NCBI RefSeq assembly: GCF_002848265.1
Contig: NZ_CP025422.1
Span: 992,001-1,056,000 of the forward strand
Direction of reading: 5' to 3'
From: Zhihengliuella sp. ISTPL4
Lineage (GTDB): Bacteria > Actinomycetota > Actinomycetes > Actinomycetales > Microbacteriaceae
DNA: 64,000 nt
Positions within the stretch are counted from its first letter, which is position 1. Every line of letters begins with the position of its first letter. The notes beneath the pieces are model-generated. The model made no database searches, had not been told where the DNA came from, and worked only from the letters and a program-made list of their open reading frames with translations. Positions 33,566-42,725 of the stretch are shown here, piece by piece. Position numbers and translations under genes: made by a program.

Positions 33566-34108
33566 ATGCCCCGCCCTCCCCTCGCCCGTGAGAAGGTCCT
33601 CGACGCCTTCGAGGCGATCCTCATCGACGACGGCGAACGCGCCGCGACGCTCGAGGCGACGGCCAAGGCCGCCGGCGTGTCGAAGGGCGGCCTGCTCTAC
33701 CACTTCCGCTCGAAGGATGACCTCGAGGCCGGGCTCCTGGAGCGCCTCGACCACCTGACGACCCTGGATCTGGAGCGGATGCGCACGGCCGAGGAGGGCC
33801 CCGTCGCCTACTACGTGCGCACCTCGGTGATGGAGGACGACGCGCTCGATCGGGCGCTCATCGCCACGACCCGGCTGGCCCAGGGCGGCTCGACCGCCGC
33901 GTCCGACATGCTCCGGGAGACCCGGCGTCGCTGGGCGGAGACGATCCGTCCGCACGTCCGCGACACCGCCAGCCTCGACCTGGTGATGCTCGTCAGCGAC
34001 GGCCTCTACTTCAACAACTCGCTCGACGTGCACGGCCCGGAGCGCCTGGTCCCGCGGAGCGACGAACTCGCCGACCTCATCGCGCTCGTGCTGCGCGCCA
34101 CCGCCTGA
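33566..34108 (+). CDS. TetR/AcrR family transcriptional regulator
   Basis: 180 residues. The N-terminal helix-turn-helix is ATLEATAKAAGVSKGGLLYHFRSKDDL in two parts, about residues 24-50, with the usual recognition helix SKGGLLYHF. The C-terminal ligand domain is helical and variable. GAGGATGAACG precedes the ATG. It lies divergent from the DHA2 exporter with a shared palindrome and is most likely its repressor, released by the exported drug. Confidence 0.92.
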   Translation: MPRPPLAREKVLDAFEAILIDDGERAATLEATAKAAGVSKGGLLYHFRSKDDLEAGLLERLDHLTTLDLERMRTAEEGPVAYYVRTSVMEDDALDRALIATTRLAQGGSTAASDMLRETRRRWAETIRPHVRDTASLDLVMLVSDGLYFNNSLDVHGPERLVPRSDELADLIALVLRATA

Positions 34109-34118
34109 CGCCGGACAC

Positions 34119-34155
34119 GGAGAAGGGCGGGAGCATCGCGCTCCCGCCCTTCTCC
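34119..34155 (+). terminator. strong bidirectional terminator
   Basis: Sixteen-base perfect arms GGAGAAGGGCGGGAGC and its complement around the loop ATCGC, between the convergent tetR and serA genes. Confidence 0.88.
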
Positions 34156-34168
34156 CCGCTCTGCGGTG

Positions 34169-35773
34169 TCAGACCTCGGTGATCTCGATCTGACGGAAGA
34201 GGTCGGCGTCGATGGCGCCGCGCACGTCGTCCAGCAGCTCCTCGGAGACGGGCGAGTCGAGGGTCAGCACGCTGAGGGCCTGGTCGCCCGCCGCGAGCCG
34301 CGAGATCTGCATGCCCGCGATGTTGATCCCGGCCTCGCCGAACTTCTGCCCGTACACGGCCACGATGCCGGGCCGGTCGGTGTAGAGCATCACGACGTGG
34401 TGCTTCTCGATCGGCAGTTCCAGGGCGTGGTCGTTGATGCCGACGAGCTTCTCGGCCTGCTTCGGTCCGGTCAGGGTGCCGGACACCGAGAGCTGCGATC
34501 CGTCGGACAGCGCCCCCGTGAGGGTGATGACGTTGCGGTACTCCTCACTCACGTCGTCCTTGAGCAGGCGCACCGCGATGCCGCGCTGCTCCGCCAGGAG
34601 AGGAGCGTTCACGTACGACACGGTCTCGCTCACGATGTTCGTGAAGACGCCCTTGAGGGCGGCGAGCTTGAGCACGCTCACGTCGTAGTCGTTGAGCTCG
34701 CCGTGCACCTCGACGTCGAGGCTGGTGAGCGGCGACGTGGCCAACGCGGCGAAGATCTGGCCGAGCTTCTCCACGAGCGAGATGCCGGGGCGCACGTACG
34801 GGTCGATGACGCCGCCCGCGACGTTGACCGCGTCGGGGACGAGGTCGCCGCCGAGCGCGAGCCGCACCGAGCGCGCGACCGAGACGCCGGCCTTCTCCTG
34901 CGCTTCTTCCGTGCTCGCACCGAGGTGCGGGGTGACGACGACGTTCGGGAGGTCGAGCAGCGCGCGGGCGCTGCCGCCCTCGGCCGGGGGCTCGGAGGTG
35001 AAGACGTCCAGACCCGCACCGGCGATCTCACCGGCGACGAGCGCCTCGTGCAGCGCCTCCTCGTCGATGAGTCCGCCACGGGCGACGTTCACGACGAAGG
35101 CGGTCGGCTTCATGGCGGCGAACTGCTCGGCGCCGATCATGCCCGTCGTCTCCGGGGTCTTGGGCATGTGAATCGTGAGGAAGTCGGCCTCGGCGACGAG
35201 CTCGTCGAGCGAGAGGAGCTGCACACCGAGCTGCTGGGCGCGCGCGGAGGTGACGTACGGGTCGTACGCGACGACGCGCATGTCGAAGGCGGCCAGGCGG
35301 GCGGCGACGAGGGCGCCGATCCGGCCGAGGCCGACGATGCCGACGGTCTTCTCGAAGAGCTCGGCGCCGGTGAAGGAGCTGCGCTTCCACTGTCCGGCCG
35401 ACAGCGAGGCGTGTGCGGCCGGGATGCGGCGGGCGAGGCTGAGGATGTGGCCGACCGTCAGCTCGGCGGCGGAGACGATGTTCGACGTCGGCGCGTTGAC
35501 GACCATGACGCCGGCGGCGGTCGCGGCCTTGATGTCGACGTTGTCGAGGCCGACACCGGCCCGCGCGACGACCTTGAGCTTCGGCGCGTGCGACAGCGCC
35601 TCCTCGTCGATGCGAGTCGCCGAGCGGATGAGTACCGCGTCCGAGTCGGCGAGAGCGGCGAAGAGCGCCTCGCGATCGGTGCCGTCGACGTGGCGGACGT
35701 CGAAGTCGGGGCCGAGCGCCTCGATCGTGGCGGGAGAGAGTACTTCGGCGATGAGCACGACAGGCTTCGGCAC
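34169..35773 (-). CDS. serA: D-3-phosphoglycerate dehydrogenase
   Basis: First enzyme of serine synthesis, 534 residues, the long form with an intervening (ASB) domain and a C-terminal ACT domain. NAD+-binding GIVGLGRIGALVA is near residue 145; catalytic Arg (NVARGGLIDEEAL), Glu and His (TPHLGAST) are present. The ACT domain (VVMLYTDRPGIVAVYGQKFGEAGINIAG, in parts) points to serine feedback. The start is a GTG with AAGGA 7 bases upstream; the frame continues 17 codons further. A -10-like TAGAGT lies about 70 bases upstream. Confidence 0.96.
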   Translation of the reverse strand: MPKPVVLIAEVLSPATIEALGPDFDVRHVDGTDREALFAALADSDAVLIRSATRIDEEALSHAPKLKVVARAGVGLDNVDIKAATAAGVMVVNAPTSNIVSAAELTVGHILSLARRIPAAHASLSAGQWKRSSFTGAELFEKTVGIVGLGRIGALVAARLAAFDMRVVAYDPYVTSARAQQLGVQLLSLDELVAEADFLTIHMPKTPETTGMIGAEQFAAMKPTAFVVNVARGGLIDEEALHEALVAGEIAGAGLDVFTSEPPAEGGSARALLDLPNVVVTPHLGASTEEAQEKAGVSVARSVRLALGGDLVPDAVNVAGGVIDPYVRPGISLVEKLGQIFAALATSPLTSLDVEVHGELNDYDVSVLKLAALKGVFTNIVSETVSYVNAPLLAEQRGIAVRLLKDDVSEEYRNVITLTGALSDGSQLSVSGTLTGPKQAEKLVGINDHALELPIEKHHVVMLYTDRPGIVAVYGQKFGEAGINIAGMQISRLAAGDQALSVLTLDSPVSEELLDDVRGAIDADLFRQIEITEV

Positions 35774-35904
35774 AGTGGATCCTTCGGGGCAGCGCGACAG
35801 GCGGGAGGGGCCGATGCGCCGCACACCGTCGGGGGCGCGATCGCGACAACTCTACCGGAGCGCCGGGACCGCTCCGTGCCGTGTGACGGCGTGACGGATC
35901 CGGG

Positions 35905-36240
35905 TCAGGCGCTGGGCAGCGTCAGACTCAGCGCGAGCAGGCTCATCCAGAACACCGCGACGATCCCGAGCCCGGCGAGGAATGTCAGGGCGAGCTCGCC
36001 CACCCGACGTCGCCGGCCGATCGCGAAAGCGAACCCGAACACGATCACGGGGAACACCACACCGAACAGCAGCGTCGCCCAACCGGTGCCGGTGAGGCCG
36101 GTCTGGGCCATGGTGAGGAGGTGCGCGACCGCGTTCCACACCGCGTAGGCGTAGAACAGGCCGGCGAGGGCGATGACCGTCCAGACGAGCCACCGCGGCG
36201 AGCCGGTCGCCACGGCGGACGGGGTCTTCGGAGCGCTCAT
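35905..36240 (-). CDS. hypothetical small membrane protein
   Basis: 111 residues with three hydrophobic segments (about 17-42, 54-74 and 86-108) joined by a basic loop IGRRRRVG. No family recognised. The ATG overlaps the stop of the upstream gene by 4 bases, so it is translated with that protein. serA begins 131 bases downstream. Confidence 0.75.
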   Translation of the reverse strand: MSAPKTPSAVATGSPRWLVWTVIALAGLFYAYAVWNAVAHLLTMAQTGLTGTGWATLLFGVVFPVIVFGFAFAIGRRRRVGELALTFLAGLGIVAVFWMSLLALSLTLPSA

Positions 36241-36707
36241 GAGCCGATCACCCCCACCGTCACGAACGGCCAGGGCACGAGCAGCACGACCCCGGCGAGG
36301 AGGACGGCAACGCGAATCCAGGAGGCCCGCTCCCGCGTCAGCACCCACGTCGCGAGGAACCACAGCGCGGGGGCGGCGATGGCCAGCACGAACCAGGGCA
36401 GGAACATGAAATCTGCGACGAGGAACGACGCGAGCGGCTGCAGCCGGAGACCGCCCGCGATCCAGCCGACGGTGTAGAGAAGATAGACGCCGCCGACCAC
36501 GCCGACGAGGACGAGCATCGCGTTGCTGAGACCGGAGGGCGCTGCGGTCGCCTCGTCCACCGACGCGGGCGCGGACGCCGAGGGCGCGACGGCCTCGGCC
36601 GGCGTCGGTTCCGGAGCAGGCGTGGAACGCCGTGCGGCGTCCCGGGGGCGCTGCTCCACGCTGTCGTCGCCCTCCCAGCTCAGGGCGTCGTCGGGATCGG
36701 ATGTCAT
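36237..36707 (-). CDS. hypothetical membrane protein with Pro/Ala-rich N-terminus
   Basis: 156 residues. The first 60 are acidic, then Pro/Ala-rich and probably disordered (APEPTPAEAVAPSASAPAS); three hydrophobic segments follow (about 63-82, 92-112 and 128-150). I recognise no domain. Such low-complexity N-termini attract false DNA polymerase III gamma/tau annotations, which the sequence does not support. Translationally coupled to the next small membrane protein; the two may form a complex. Confidence 0.75.
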   Translation of the reverse strand: MTSDPDDALSWEGDDSVEQRPRDAARRSTPAPEPTPAEAVAPSASAPASVDEATAAPSGLSNAMLVLVGVVGGVYLLYTVGWIAGGLRLQPLASFLVADFMFLPWFVLAIAAPALWFLATWVLTRERASWIRVAVLLAGVVLLVPWPFVTVGVIGS

Positions 36708-36748
36708 CTCTCCAGCGTAGGACACGCCGACCACTAGGCTCGGGGATG

Positions 36749-36768
36749 CCTCGGCGGGGTCGCCGAGG
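36749..36768 (+). other. 5'-UTR hairpin of the following gene
   Basis: CCTCGGCG-GGGT-CGCCGAGG, 8-bp perfect stem. A -10-like TAGGCT at 36735-36740 would start the transcript almost at the hairpin, so it may cap and stabilise the mRNA 5' end. Confidence 0.45.
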
Positions 36769-36790
36769 ACTTTCGGGGGAAAGGACGACC

Positions 36791-37741
36791 ATGGCCGAGA
36801 ACAAGGATGTGCCTTCCGGCGCGCAGCGTCGCGTCGAGGCGGGCGCCGCGACCGGCGAACCGCCCGTGGGCTGGACGCCGAGCCCGGAGGCCAAGACCTC
36901 CGCCACCCGCTTCCGCATCATCGCCGCGATCCTCTGGGCGCTCGCGATCATCGGCGAGGCCGTCGGTATCTTCTGGCTCCTACGACAGCGCGAGTTCGTC
37001 GACGAGGGCGGCGCGCTGCTCCGCGACCCGGACACCGGCCTCCTGGAAGAACAGGGAGGGACCGCGCAGTTCCCGCAGTGGGCGTTCATCACCCTGCTGG
37101 TCCTGCTGGTCGCGATCGCCGCGCTGTCGATCATCGGCTCGATCCTGTGGAAGAAGGCCAACACCCTCGACCCGGCGCGGCGCGCGGACAAGACCCGGTT
37201 CTTCCTGCAGAACCAGCTCGGCGCCATCATCGCGGTCATCGCCTTCCTCCCCCTGGTCGTCCTCATCTTCCTGAACAAAGACATGGACAAGGGGCAGAAG
37301 GCGACCGCCGGCATCGTCGGCATCGTCCTGGCCGTCCTCGCCGCGATCGTCGGGACGAGCTTCGCCCCGCCGTCCGTCGAGCAGTACACCGCGGACCAGT
37401 CGGCCGTGATCCAGCTCCTCGGCGCCGATGAGGTCGTGTGGGTCGACGGCGGCAAGGTCTATCACGTCTGCGATGAGGTGCCCGCGATCCAGACCGGCAG
37501 CGAGATCCGCACCGGCACCACCTCCGAGGCCATCGAGGCGGGGAAGATCCGGCTCACCCTGCAGTTCGCGTCCGAGCTGCGCACTTGCGGCCTCGCGGTG
37601 CCCGAGAACGCCGACGAGATCACCGAAGCCCTCCGCGCGATCCAGGCCGGTCAGGTCGATACGCCTCTGCCTGCTCCGGTCTGGGCCGACCCGACGGACG
37701 CACCCATCGAGATCAAGGACGCCCCCGCCGACGAAGGCTGA
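36791..37741 (+). CDS. hypothetical membrane protein
   Basis: 316 residues. A hydrophilic N-terminus is followed by four hydrophobic segments (about 43-65, 98-118, 138-158 and 168-188), then a soluble C-terminal domain of about 120 residues with two Cys (YHVCDEVPAI and LRTCGLAVPE) that could form a disulfide outside the membrane. No family recognised. AAAGGA precedes the ATG. It is divergent from the small membrane-protein pair and convergent with the GntR gene; the stops of the latter two are 2 bases apart in a CTGACGTCAG palindrome. Confidence 0.75.
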   Translation: MAENKDVPSGAQRRVEAGAATGEPPVGWTPSPEAKTSATRFRIIAAILWALAIIGEAVGIFWLLRQREFVDEGGALLRDPDTGLLEEQGGTAQFPQWAFITLLVLLVAIAALSIIGSILWKKANTLDPARRADKTRFFLQNQLGAIIAVIAFLPLVVLIFLNKDMDKGQKATAGIVGIVLAVLAAIVGTSFAPPSVEQYTADQSAVIQLLGADEVVWVDGGKVYHVCDEVPAIQTGSEIRTGTTSEAIEAGKIRLTLQFASELRTCGLAVPENADEITEALRAIQAGQVDTPLPAPVWADPTDAPIEIKDAPADEG

Positions 37742-37743
37742 CG

Positions 37744-38406
37744 TCAGGAGGCGCTCAGGGCCTCGACGAGACGATCCTCCGCCGAGGCGAGGTGGGCACG
37801 CAGCACCGCGGCCGCGCGCTCCGCGTCGCCGGCGGCGACGGCCTCGAGCATTTCGGCGTGCTGCGCGGCGATGAGTTCCGCGTCGAGGAGACGCCGCCCC
37901 TGCACCTGCGCCATGCACAACCGCACCTCGTCCAGCACGCTCCGGTACATGCGACTGGTGCGCTCGCTTCCCAGCGCGTCGATGAGGGCCGTGTGGAAAC
38001 GGAGGTCGGGATCGACCGTCGCGGGATCGGGGCCCGGTGCCATCGCCTGCAGCTCGGCGTTCGCCGCCACGGCGTCCGCTGGCACGGCGGCGCTCTCCGC
38101 CAGCTCGCGCAGTGCCGCGCTCTCCAGCCGGATCCGCGTGCGGTAGACGTCGCGAACGGTCTCCGCCTCGATGCCGACCACGCGCGCCGTGCGATGCGCC
38201 GTCCGCACGAGCAGCCCACTGGCCACCAGTTGCTCGATGGCCGCTTTGGCGCTGGGGCGGGCGACGCCGTAGGCCTGGGAGACGGCCGCCTCGGTGAGCG
38301 GCTCCCCCGAGCGGATCTCGCCGGAGAGGATCCGGCTGCGCAGCTGTCCGGTCACGGCGTCGACCACGCCGACCACGCCGAGGGGGCGCTCTGCGATCGA
38401 GGTCAT
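37744..38406 (-). CDS. GntR family regulator, FCD (FadR/LldR) subfamily
   Basis: 220 residues. The N-terminal winged helix has LRSRILSGEIRSGEPLTEAAVSQAYGVARPSAKAAIEQL (in parts, about 20-60); the all-helical FCD domain follows at about 90-212 with the metal-ligand pattern RFHTALIDALG and HAEMLEAVAAGD. LldR-type members sense lactate and related acids. It is divergent from the FAD/Fe-S dehydrogenase, and the palindrome TTGTCAGACAA in the gap matches the FCD-type operator pattern, so it is probably that gene's repressor. Confidence 0.9.
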   Translation of the reverse strand: MTSIAERPLGVVGVVDAVTGQLRSRILSGEIRSGEPLTEAAVSQAYGVARPSAKAAIEQLVASGLLVRTAHRTARVVGIEAETVRDVYRTRIRLESAALRELAESAAVPADAVAANAELQAMAPGPDPATVDPDLRFHTALIDALGSERTSRMYRSVLDEVRLCMAQVQGRRLLDAELIAAQHAEMLEAVAAGDAERAAAVLRAHLASAEDRLVEALSAS

Positions 38407-38444
38407 GCGGAACAGTCTAGTGAGGCGCCCGTCGTTCAGTACAC

Positions 38445-38455
38445 TTGTCAGACAA
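38445..38455. promoter_or_regulatory. FCD/LldR-type operator
   Basis: TTGTC-A-GACAA fits TNGTNNNACNA, the pattern known for LldR and related FCD regulators. It directly follows, and overlaps by one base, a -10-like TACACT (38440-38445), so bound regulator would block the dehydrogenase promoter. Confidence 0.7.
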
Positions 38456-38480
38456 TCTTCGAGCGGAGCAGAGGAGCACC

Positions 38481-41315
38481 GTGCCCACCACCCTCGACCA
38501 CCCCCTCGATCCCGCGCTGCTGGGGGCCGAGACCCAGGTCCATGCCCGTTCCATCGACCGGTTCGCGCGCGCCCACGACGCCTCCCACTACCTCCTGGTC
38601 CCGGACGCGGTGCTGTCCCCCGCAGATGCAGACGGCGTCGCCCGCGCGTTCACGGCGGTCCGGGCGGCCGGGCGCACCCTCACGTTCCGCTCCGGCGGCA
38701 CCAGCCTCTCCGGACAGGGAATCAGCGGCGACATCCTCGTCGACACGCGCAGCCACTTCCGCGACATCCACATCGAGGACGACGGTGCTGCGGTCCGGGT
38801 CGGCCCCGGGGCCACCGTCCGGCAGGTGAATACGCGGCTGGCCCGGTACCGCCGCAAGCTCGGACCGGATCCGGCCAGTGAGATCGCCTGCACGATCGGC
38901 GGCGTCGTCGCGAACAACTCCAGCGGTATGGCCTGCGGCATCACGGAGAACTCGTATCAGACGATCACCTCGATGGTCGTCGTGCTGCCCAGCGGCACGA
39001 TTCTGGAGACCGGACGCGCGGATGCCGCGGACGTGCTCCGCGCCGCGGAACCCGCGCTGTTCGCGGGACTGTCGTCGCTCCGGGAGCGCCTGCTCGCCTC
39101 GCCCGAGAAGGTCGCCTTCCTCCGGCAGCAGTTCTCGATGAAGAACACGATGGGCTACGGCCTGAACGCACTGCTCGACTTCGACGACCCGGTGCGGATC
39201 CTCGAACACCTCCTCATCGGATCGGAAGGGACCCTCGGCTTCGTCGCGGAGGCCCGTTTCCGCACCATCGAGGTGCGCCCCGCGATCGCCACCGGTCTGC
39301 TCGTCTTCGAGACGCTGTCGGCGGCGATGACCGCGCTCCCCGCTCTCACGGAGCTCGGACTCGCGACGATCGAGCTCCTGGACGCCGCCTCGCTGCGCGT
39401 CGCCCAGGGCCTGAGCGACGTCCCCGCCGCGATCTCCGAGATCGAGGTGCAGGGCCACGCCGCGCTGCTCGTCGAGGTGCATGCCCCGGACGACCAGGCC
39501 CTCGCCGTCGCGAGTGCGACGGCGCAGGCACACTTCGATGCCCTCCCGCTCGCCGTCGTCCCGCGACTGACGACGGACGCGGGCGACCGCGCCGCACTGT
39601 GGCACGTCCGCAAGGGCCTCTACACGGCGGTAGCCGGAGCGCGGCCGTCCGGCACGACCGCCCTCCTCGAAGACATCGTCGTCCCCGTCCCGCGGCTGCT
39701 GGCCACCTGCGAACGACTCATCGAGCTGTTCGCTGAGCACGGCTACGAGGGCTCCGTCATCTTCGGGCACGCGAAGGACGGCAACGTCCACTTCCTGCTC
39801 AACGAGCGCTTCGACGACCCCGAGAGCGTGGCGCGGTACCGCCGCTTCACCGACGACCTCGTCGAGCTCGTCCTGGCGCAGGAGGGATCCCTCAAGGCCG
39901 AGCACGGCACCGGCCGCATCATGGCGCCGTTCGTGCGACGGCAGTACGGCGACGAGCTCACCGACATGATGTGGGAGATCAAACGGCTGTTCGATCCGGA
40001 CGGGATCCTCAACCCGGGGGTCGTGCTGTCCGACGACCCGGACTCGTACCTCCAGGATCTCAAGCGCGTGCCCACGGTCGAGCGGGAGGTGGACCGCTGC
40101 GTGGAGTGCGGCTACTGCGAACCGACGTGCCCGAGCAAGAGCATCACGCTCACGCCACGGCAGCGCATCGTCCTCCGCCGGGACATGGCCTGGGCCGAGG
40201 AGCAGGGCGACACGGCGCTGCTTCGGGAACTCCGGACGGACTACGACTACGACGGCGTGCAGACCTGCGCGGTCGACGGCATGTGCGGCGTGGCGTGTCC
40301 GGTGGACATCAACACCGGCGACCTCGTCCGCCGCCTCCGCGCCGAGCAGGAGAATGCCGTGGAGGGTGCCGCCTGGGGAACGGCGGCGAAGCACTGGAGC
40401 ACCGTCACGCGCGCCGGGGGCGTCGCCCTCACGGTCGCGGACGCTCTTCCCGTCCCGCTCGTGCGCGGTGCGACGCGGATCGGACGGGCGGTGCTCGGCG
40501 CCGACACCGTGCCGCTGTACGACGGCGGTCTCCCCCGCGGCGGCTCGGCGCCCCCGCGACCGGTCGCGCCTGCCGACGCACAGGCCGTCTTCTTCGGCGC
40601 CTGCATCGGCACGATGTTCGGCCCGGAGGACGAAGGCCCCGGTTCCCGCGACGCCCTGCGCGCTCTGCTCGATCGCGCCGGCATCCCCGTCGTGGTGCCG
40701 GAGGAGAACGGCGGCCTCTGCTGCGGGACGCCGTGGAAGTCCAAGGGTCATCTCGACGGCTACCGCCTCATGTCCGACCGCGTGCTGGCCTCGCTCTGGG
40801 ATGCCAGTCGTCACGGTGAGCTCCCGGTCGTCTGCGACGCGGCCTCCTGCACCGAGGGCCTCGACGTGATGCTCACCCAGGCCGTCGCCGCCCATCCTGA
40901 GTACGCGGGACTCCGCATCGAGGACGCGACGACGTTCGTCGCGCGGGAGGTGCTGCCGCGCCTCTCCGTCGAGGCGAAGCTCCCCTCGATCGCCGTGCAC
41001 CCGACCTGCTCGACGACCGCGCTCGGCGCGACGGGGGCGCTGACGGCGATCGCCGCGGCGGTCGCCGACGAGGTCTTCGTGCCCGACGGCTGGGGATGCT
41101 GCGCGTTCGCCGGCGACCGCGGCATGCTGCACCCCGAGCTCACCGCGAGCGCGACCGCCCAGGAATCGGCCGAGGTGGCCGCGGCCGATACCGCCCGCGG
41201 CGGATTCGACGCCTTCGTGTCGGCCAACCGCACGTGCGAGATCGGTATGACGCGGGCCACCGGCCGCCCCTACCGTCACGTGATCGAGGTGCTCGAGGAG
41301 CGCACGCGCCCCTAG
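38481..41315 (+). CDS. FAD-binding and (Fe-S)-binding oxidoreductase, D-lactate dehydrogenase-like
   Basis: 944 residues, a fused flavoprotein. An FAD-binding PCMH domain at about 30-220 (FRSGGTSLSGQGISG, IGGVVANNSSGMACG) and the FAD-oxidase C-terminal domain to about 525 (FGHAKDGNVHFLL, EHGTGRIMAPFV) are followed by two [4Fe-4S] sites (CVECGYCEPTCPSK and CAVDGMCGVACPVD) and CCG-type cysteine clusters (NGGLCCGTPWKSKG, GWGCCAFAGDRGM). This layout is that of quinone-linked D-lactate or D-2-hydroxyacid dehydrogenases. The start is GTG with GAGGAG upstream. The LldR-like regulator and operator favour D-lactate as substrate. Confidence 0.92.
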   Translation: MPTTLDHPLDPALLGAETQVHARSIDRFARAHDASHYLLVPDAVLSPADADGVARAFTAVRAAGRTLTFRSGGTSLSGQGISGDILVDTRSHFRDIHIEDDGAAVRVGPGATVRQVNTRLARYRRKLGPDPASEIACTIGGVVANNSSGMACGITENSYQTITSMVVVLPSGTILETGRADAADVLRAAEPALFAGLSSLRERLLASPEKVAFLRQQFSMKNTMGYGLNALLDFDDPVRILEHLLIGSEGTLGFVAEARFRTIEVRPAIATGLLVFETLSAAMTALPALTELGLATIELLDAASLRVAQGLSDVPAAISEIEVQGHAALLVEVHAPDDQALAVASATAQAHFDALPLAVVPRLTTDAGDRAALWHVRKGLYTAVAGARPSGTTALLEDIVVPVPRLLATCERLIELFAEHGYEGSVIFGHAKDGNVHFLLNERFDDPESVARYRRFTDDLVELVLAQEGSLKAEHGTGRIMAPFVRRQYGDELTDMMWEIKRLFDPDGILNPGVVLSDDPDSYLQDLKRVPTVEREVDRCVECGYCEPTCPSKSITLTPRQRIVLRRDMAWAEEQGDTALLRELRTDYDYDGVQTCAVDGMCGVACPVDINTGDLVRRLRAEQENAVEGAAWGTAAKHWSTVTRAGGVALTVADALPVPLVRGATRIGRAVLGADTVPLYDGGLPRGGSAPPRPVAPADAQAVFFGACIGTMFGPEDEGPGSRDALRALLDRAGIPVVVPEENGGLCCGTPWKSKGHLDGYRLMSDRVLASLWDASRHGELPVVCDAASCTEGLDVMLTQAVAAHPEYAGLRIEDATTFVAREVLPRLSVEAKLPSIAVHPTCSTTALGATGALTAIAAAVADEVFVPDGWGCCAFAGDRGMLHPELTASATAQESAEVAAADTARGGFDAFVSANRTCEIGMTRATGRPYRHVIEVLEERTRP

Positions 41316-41329
41316 TCCCGGCACGGAGA

Positions 41330-41357
41330 GGGCCCCGCCGGAACACCGGCGGGGCCC
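41330..41357 (+). terminator. intrinsic terminator
   Basis: GGGCCCCGCCGG-AACA-CCGGCGGGGCCC followed by TTCT; 12-bp perfect stem between the convergent dehydrogenase and fucosidase genes. Confidence 0.85.
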
Positions 41358-41375
41358 TTCTGGCGTCGCTGCGCG

Positions 41376-42725
41376 TCAGGCGCCGTGCGCGGTGAGCACG
41401 GCGACCGGAGCCTCGCGGAGACCGGCAGGGATGACGACGCGGGCGGGTCCGCCCTCCCTTGATACGGCCGCCCGGGTCCCGTCCGCCCAGGAGAGTGCGG
41501 CGCCCGCGAGCTCGGTCGGCAGCTCGATCTCACCGGTCGCCGGGTCGAGGGCGTGCACATGCACTGCGCCGGTCGACGTCGTGTAGCGGCGAGGGGCTCC
41601 GATCCGCTCCCCCATGCGCGTCCAGGGCCGGGTGCCGTAGATCGCCCTGCCGTTCTCGGCCAGCCAGCCGCCGAGCTCCTGCATCGCGGTCCGCTGCAGC
41701 GCCGGGATCGAGCCATCCGCCGTGGGTCCGACGTTGATGAGCAGGTTGCCGTTCTTCGCGACGACGTCGACGAGGAGCCGGACCAGGGCGGCGCCGGAGA
41801 GCGAGTGCCGCTCGTCCTCCGCCTGGTTGAAGCCGAACGAATACCCGAGGCCGCGCGTCGACTCCCACGGCTCGGGGATGATCTCCGGGATGTCCGTGTA
41901 TTCGCGGGTGAGGAAGCCGTGGTACGGCACGCCCCACCGGTCGTTGACCACACCGTCCGGGACGGCGTCGAAGTAACGCTGCAGCAGTGCGGCCACGGCG
42001 TAGTCCTCCGTGCCCTTACCGCCGTCCGGCCACTCGATGTCGTTCCAGAGCACGTCGGGCGCGAACCGCTCCACGAGCTCCTCGAGCTGCGCGGCGGCGT
42101 ACCGGGAGAAGTGCGCGTCGTTGCGACGGAACCGGAACAGGTCGGTGTCCGACTCGATCGGCGGGAAGTCGCTGACGTGCCAGTCGAGCGCTCCGGAGTA
42201 GTACACGCCGAACTTGGCTCCGGCCCGCCGCGTGGCGTCGTGGAACTCGGAGATGAGGTCACGACGAGGGCCGCGCGCGACGGCGTTGAATCCCGTCGTG
42301 GCGGTGTCCCACAGACAGAACCCCTCGTGGTGCTTGGTCGTGGGCACGACGTAACGCGCCCCCGCCGACACGAGCTCACCGACGAAGGCGTCGGCGTCGA
42401 AGGCGGCGGCGTCCCACTGGTCGGCGAGGTCTTCGTACGAGGTCCCGGGACCGTAGATGCGCTGGTGCCGCTCCCACGTCGGGCTCCCGGGTATGCGCAC
42501 TGTGTTGCCGTACCACTCCGCGTACTGGTGCCACGCGTAGGCGTCCTCGGTGGGGATGTTCACGCCTTCACCGTGCTGCACGGCCCACGCCGGCACGGAG
42601 TAGAGGCCCCAGTGCACGAAGAAGCCGAGCTTGGCGTCGCGGTACCAGTCCGGCACGCCGTTCGACGGATACACCGGGGGCGCCGCGCCGAAGTCGGGGC
42701 CGGTGCGCTTCTCGAAGTTCATCAT
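41376..42725 (-). CDS. alpha-L-fucosidase (GH29), first copy
   Basis: 449 residues. GH29 marks: WYRDAKLGFFVHWGLYSVPAW near the start, YVVPTTKHHEGFCLWDTATTGFN (HH pair in the active site), and the nucleophile Asp in LWNDIEWPDGG; NGNLLINVGPTADGSI and LGGWLAENGRAIYGTRPW end the barrel. No signal peptide, so it acts in the cytoplasm on imported oligosaccharides. ATG overlaps the stop of the M81 gene (ATGA); a second ATG follows at once. It closes the binding protein-permease-permease-ROK-M81-GH29 operon. Confidence 0.94.
   Translation of the reverse strand: MMNFEKRTGPDFGAAPPVYPSNGVPDWYRDAKLGFFVHWGLYSVPAWAVQHGEGVNIPTEDAYAWHQYAEWYGNTVRIPGSPTWERHQRIYGPGTSYEDLADQWDAAAFDADAFVGELVSAGARYVVPTTKHHEGFCLWDTATTGFNAVARGPRRDLISEFHDATRRAGAKFGVYYSGALDWHVSDFPPIESDTDLFRFRRNDAHFSRYAAAQLEELVERFAPDVLWNDIEWPDGGKGTEDYAVAALLQRYFDAVPDGVVNDRWGVPYHGFLTREYTDIPEIIPEPWESTRGLGYSFGFNQAEDERHSLSGAALVRLLVDVVAKNGNLLINVGPTADGSIPALQRTAMQELGGWLAENGRAIYGTRPWTRMGERIGAPRRYTTSTGAVHVHALDPATGEIELPTELAGAALSWADGTRAAVSREGGPARVVIPAGLREAPVAVLTAHGA

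Noticed and set aside
36237..36707. DNA polymerase III gamma/tau subunit
   Set aside because: The only resemblance is low-complexity Pro/Ala sequence; there is no AAA+ domain and the rest is membrane helices.
38448..41324. Minus-strand open frame of about 950 codons opposite the FAD/Fe-S dehydrogenase
   Set aside because: Antisense shadow of a gene with clear cofactor motifs; no motif or ribosome site of its own.
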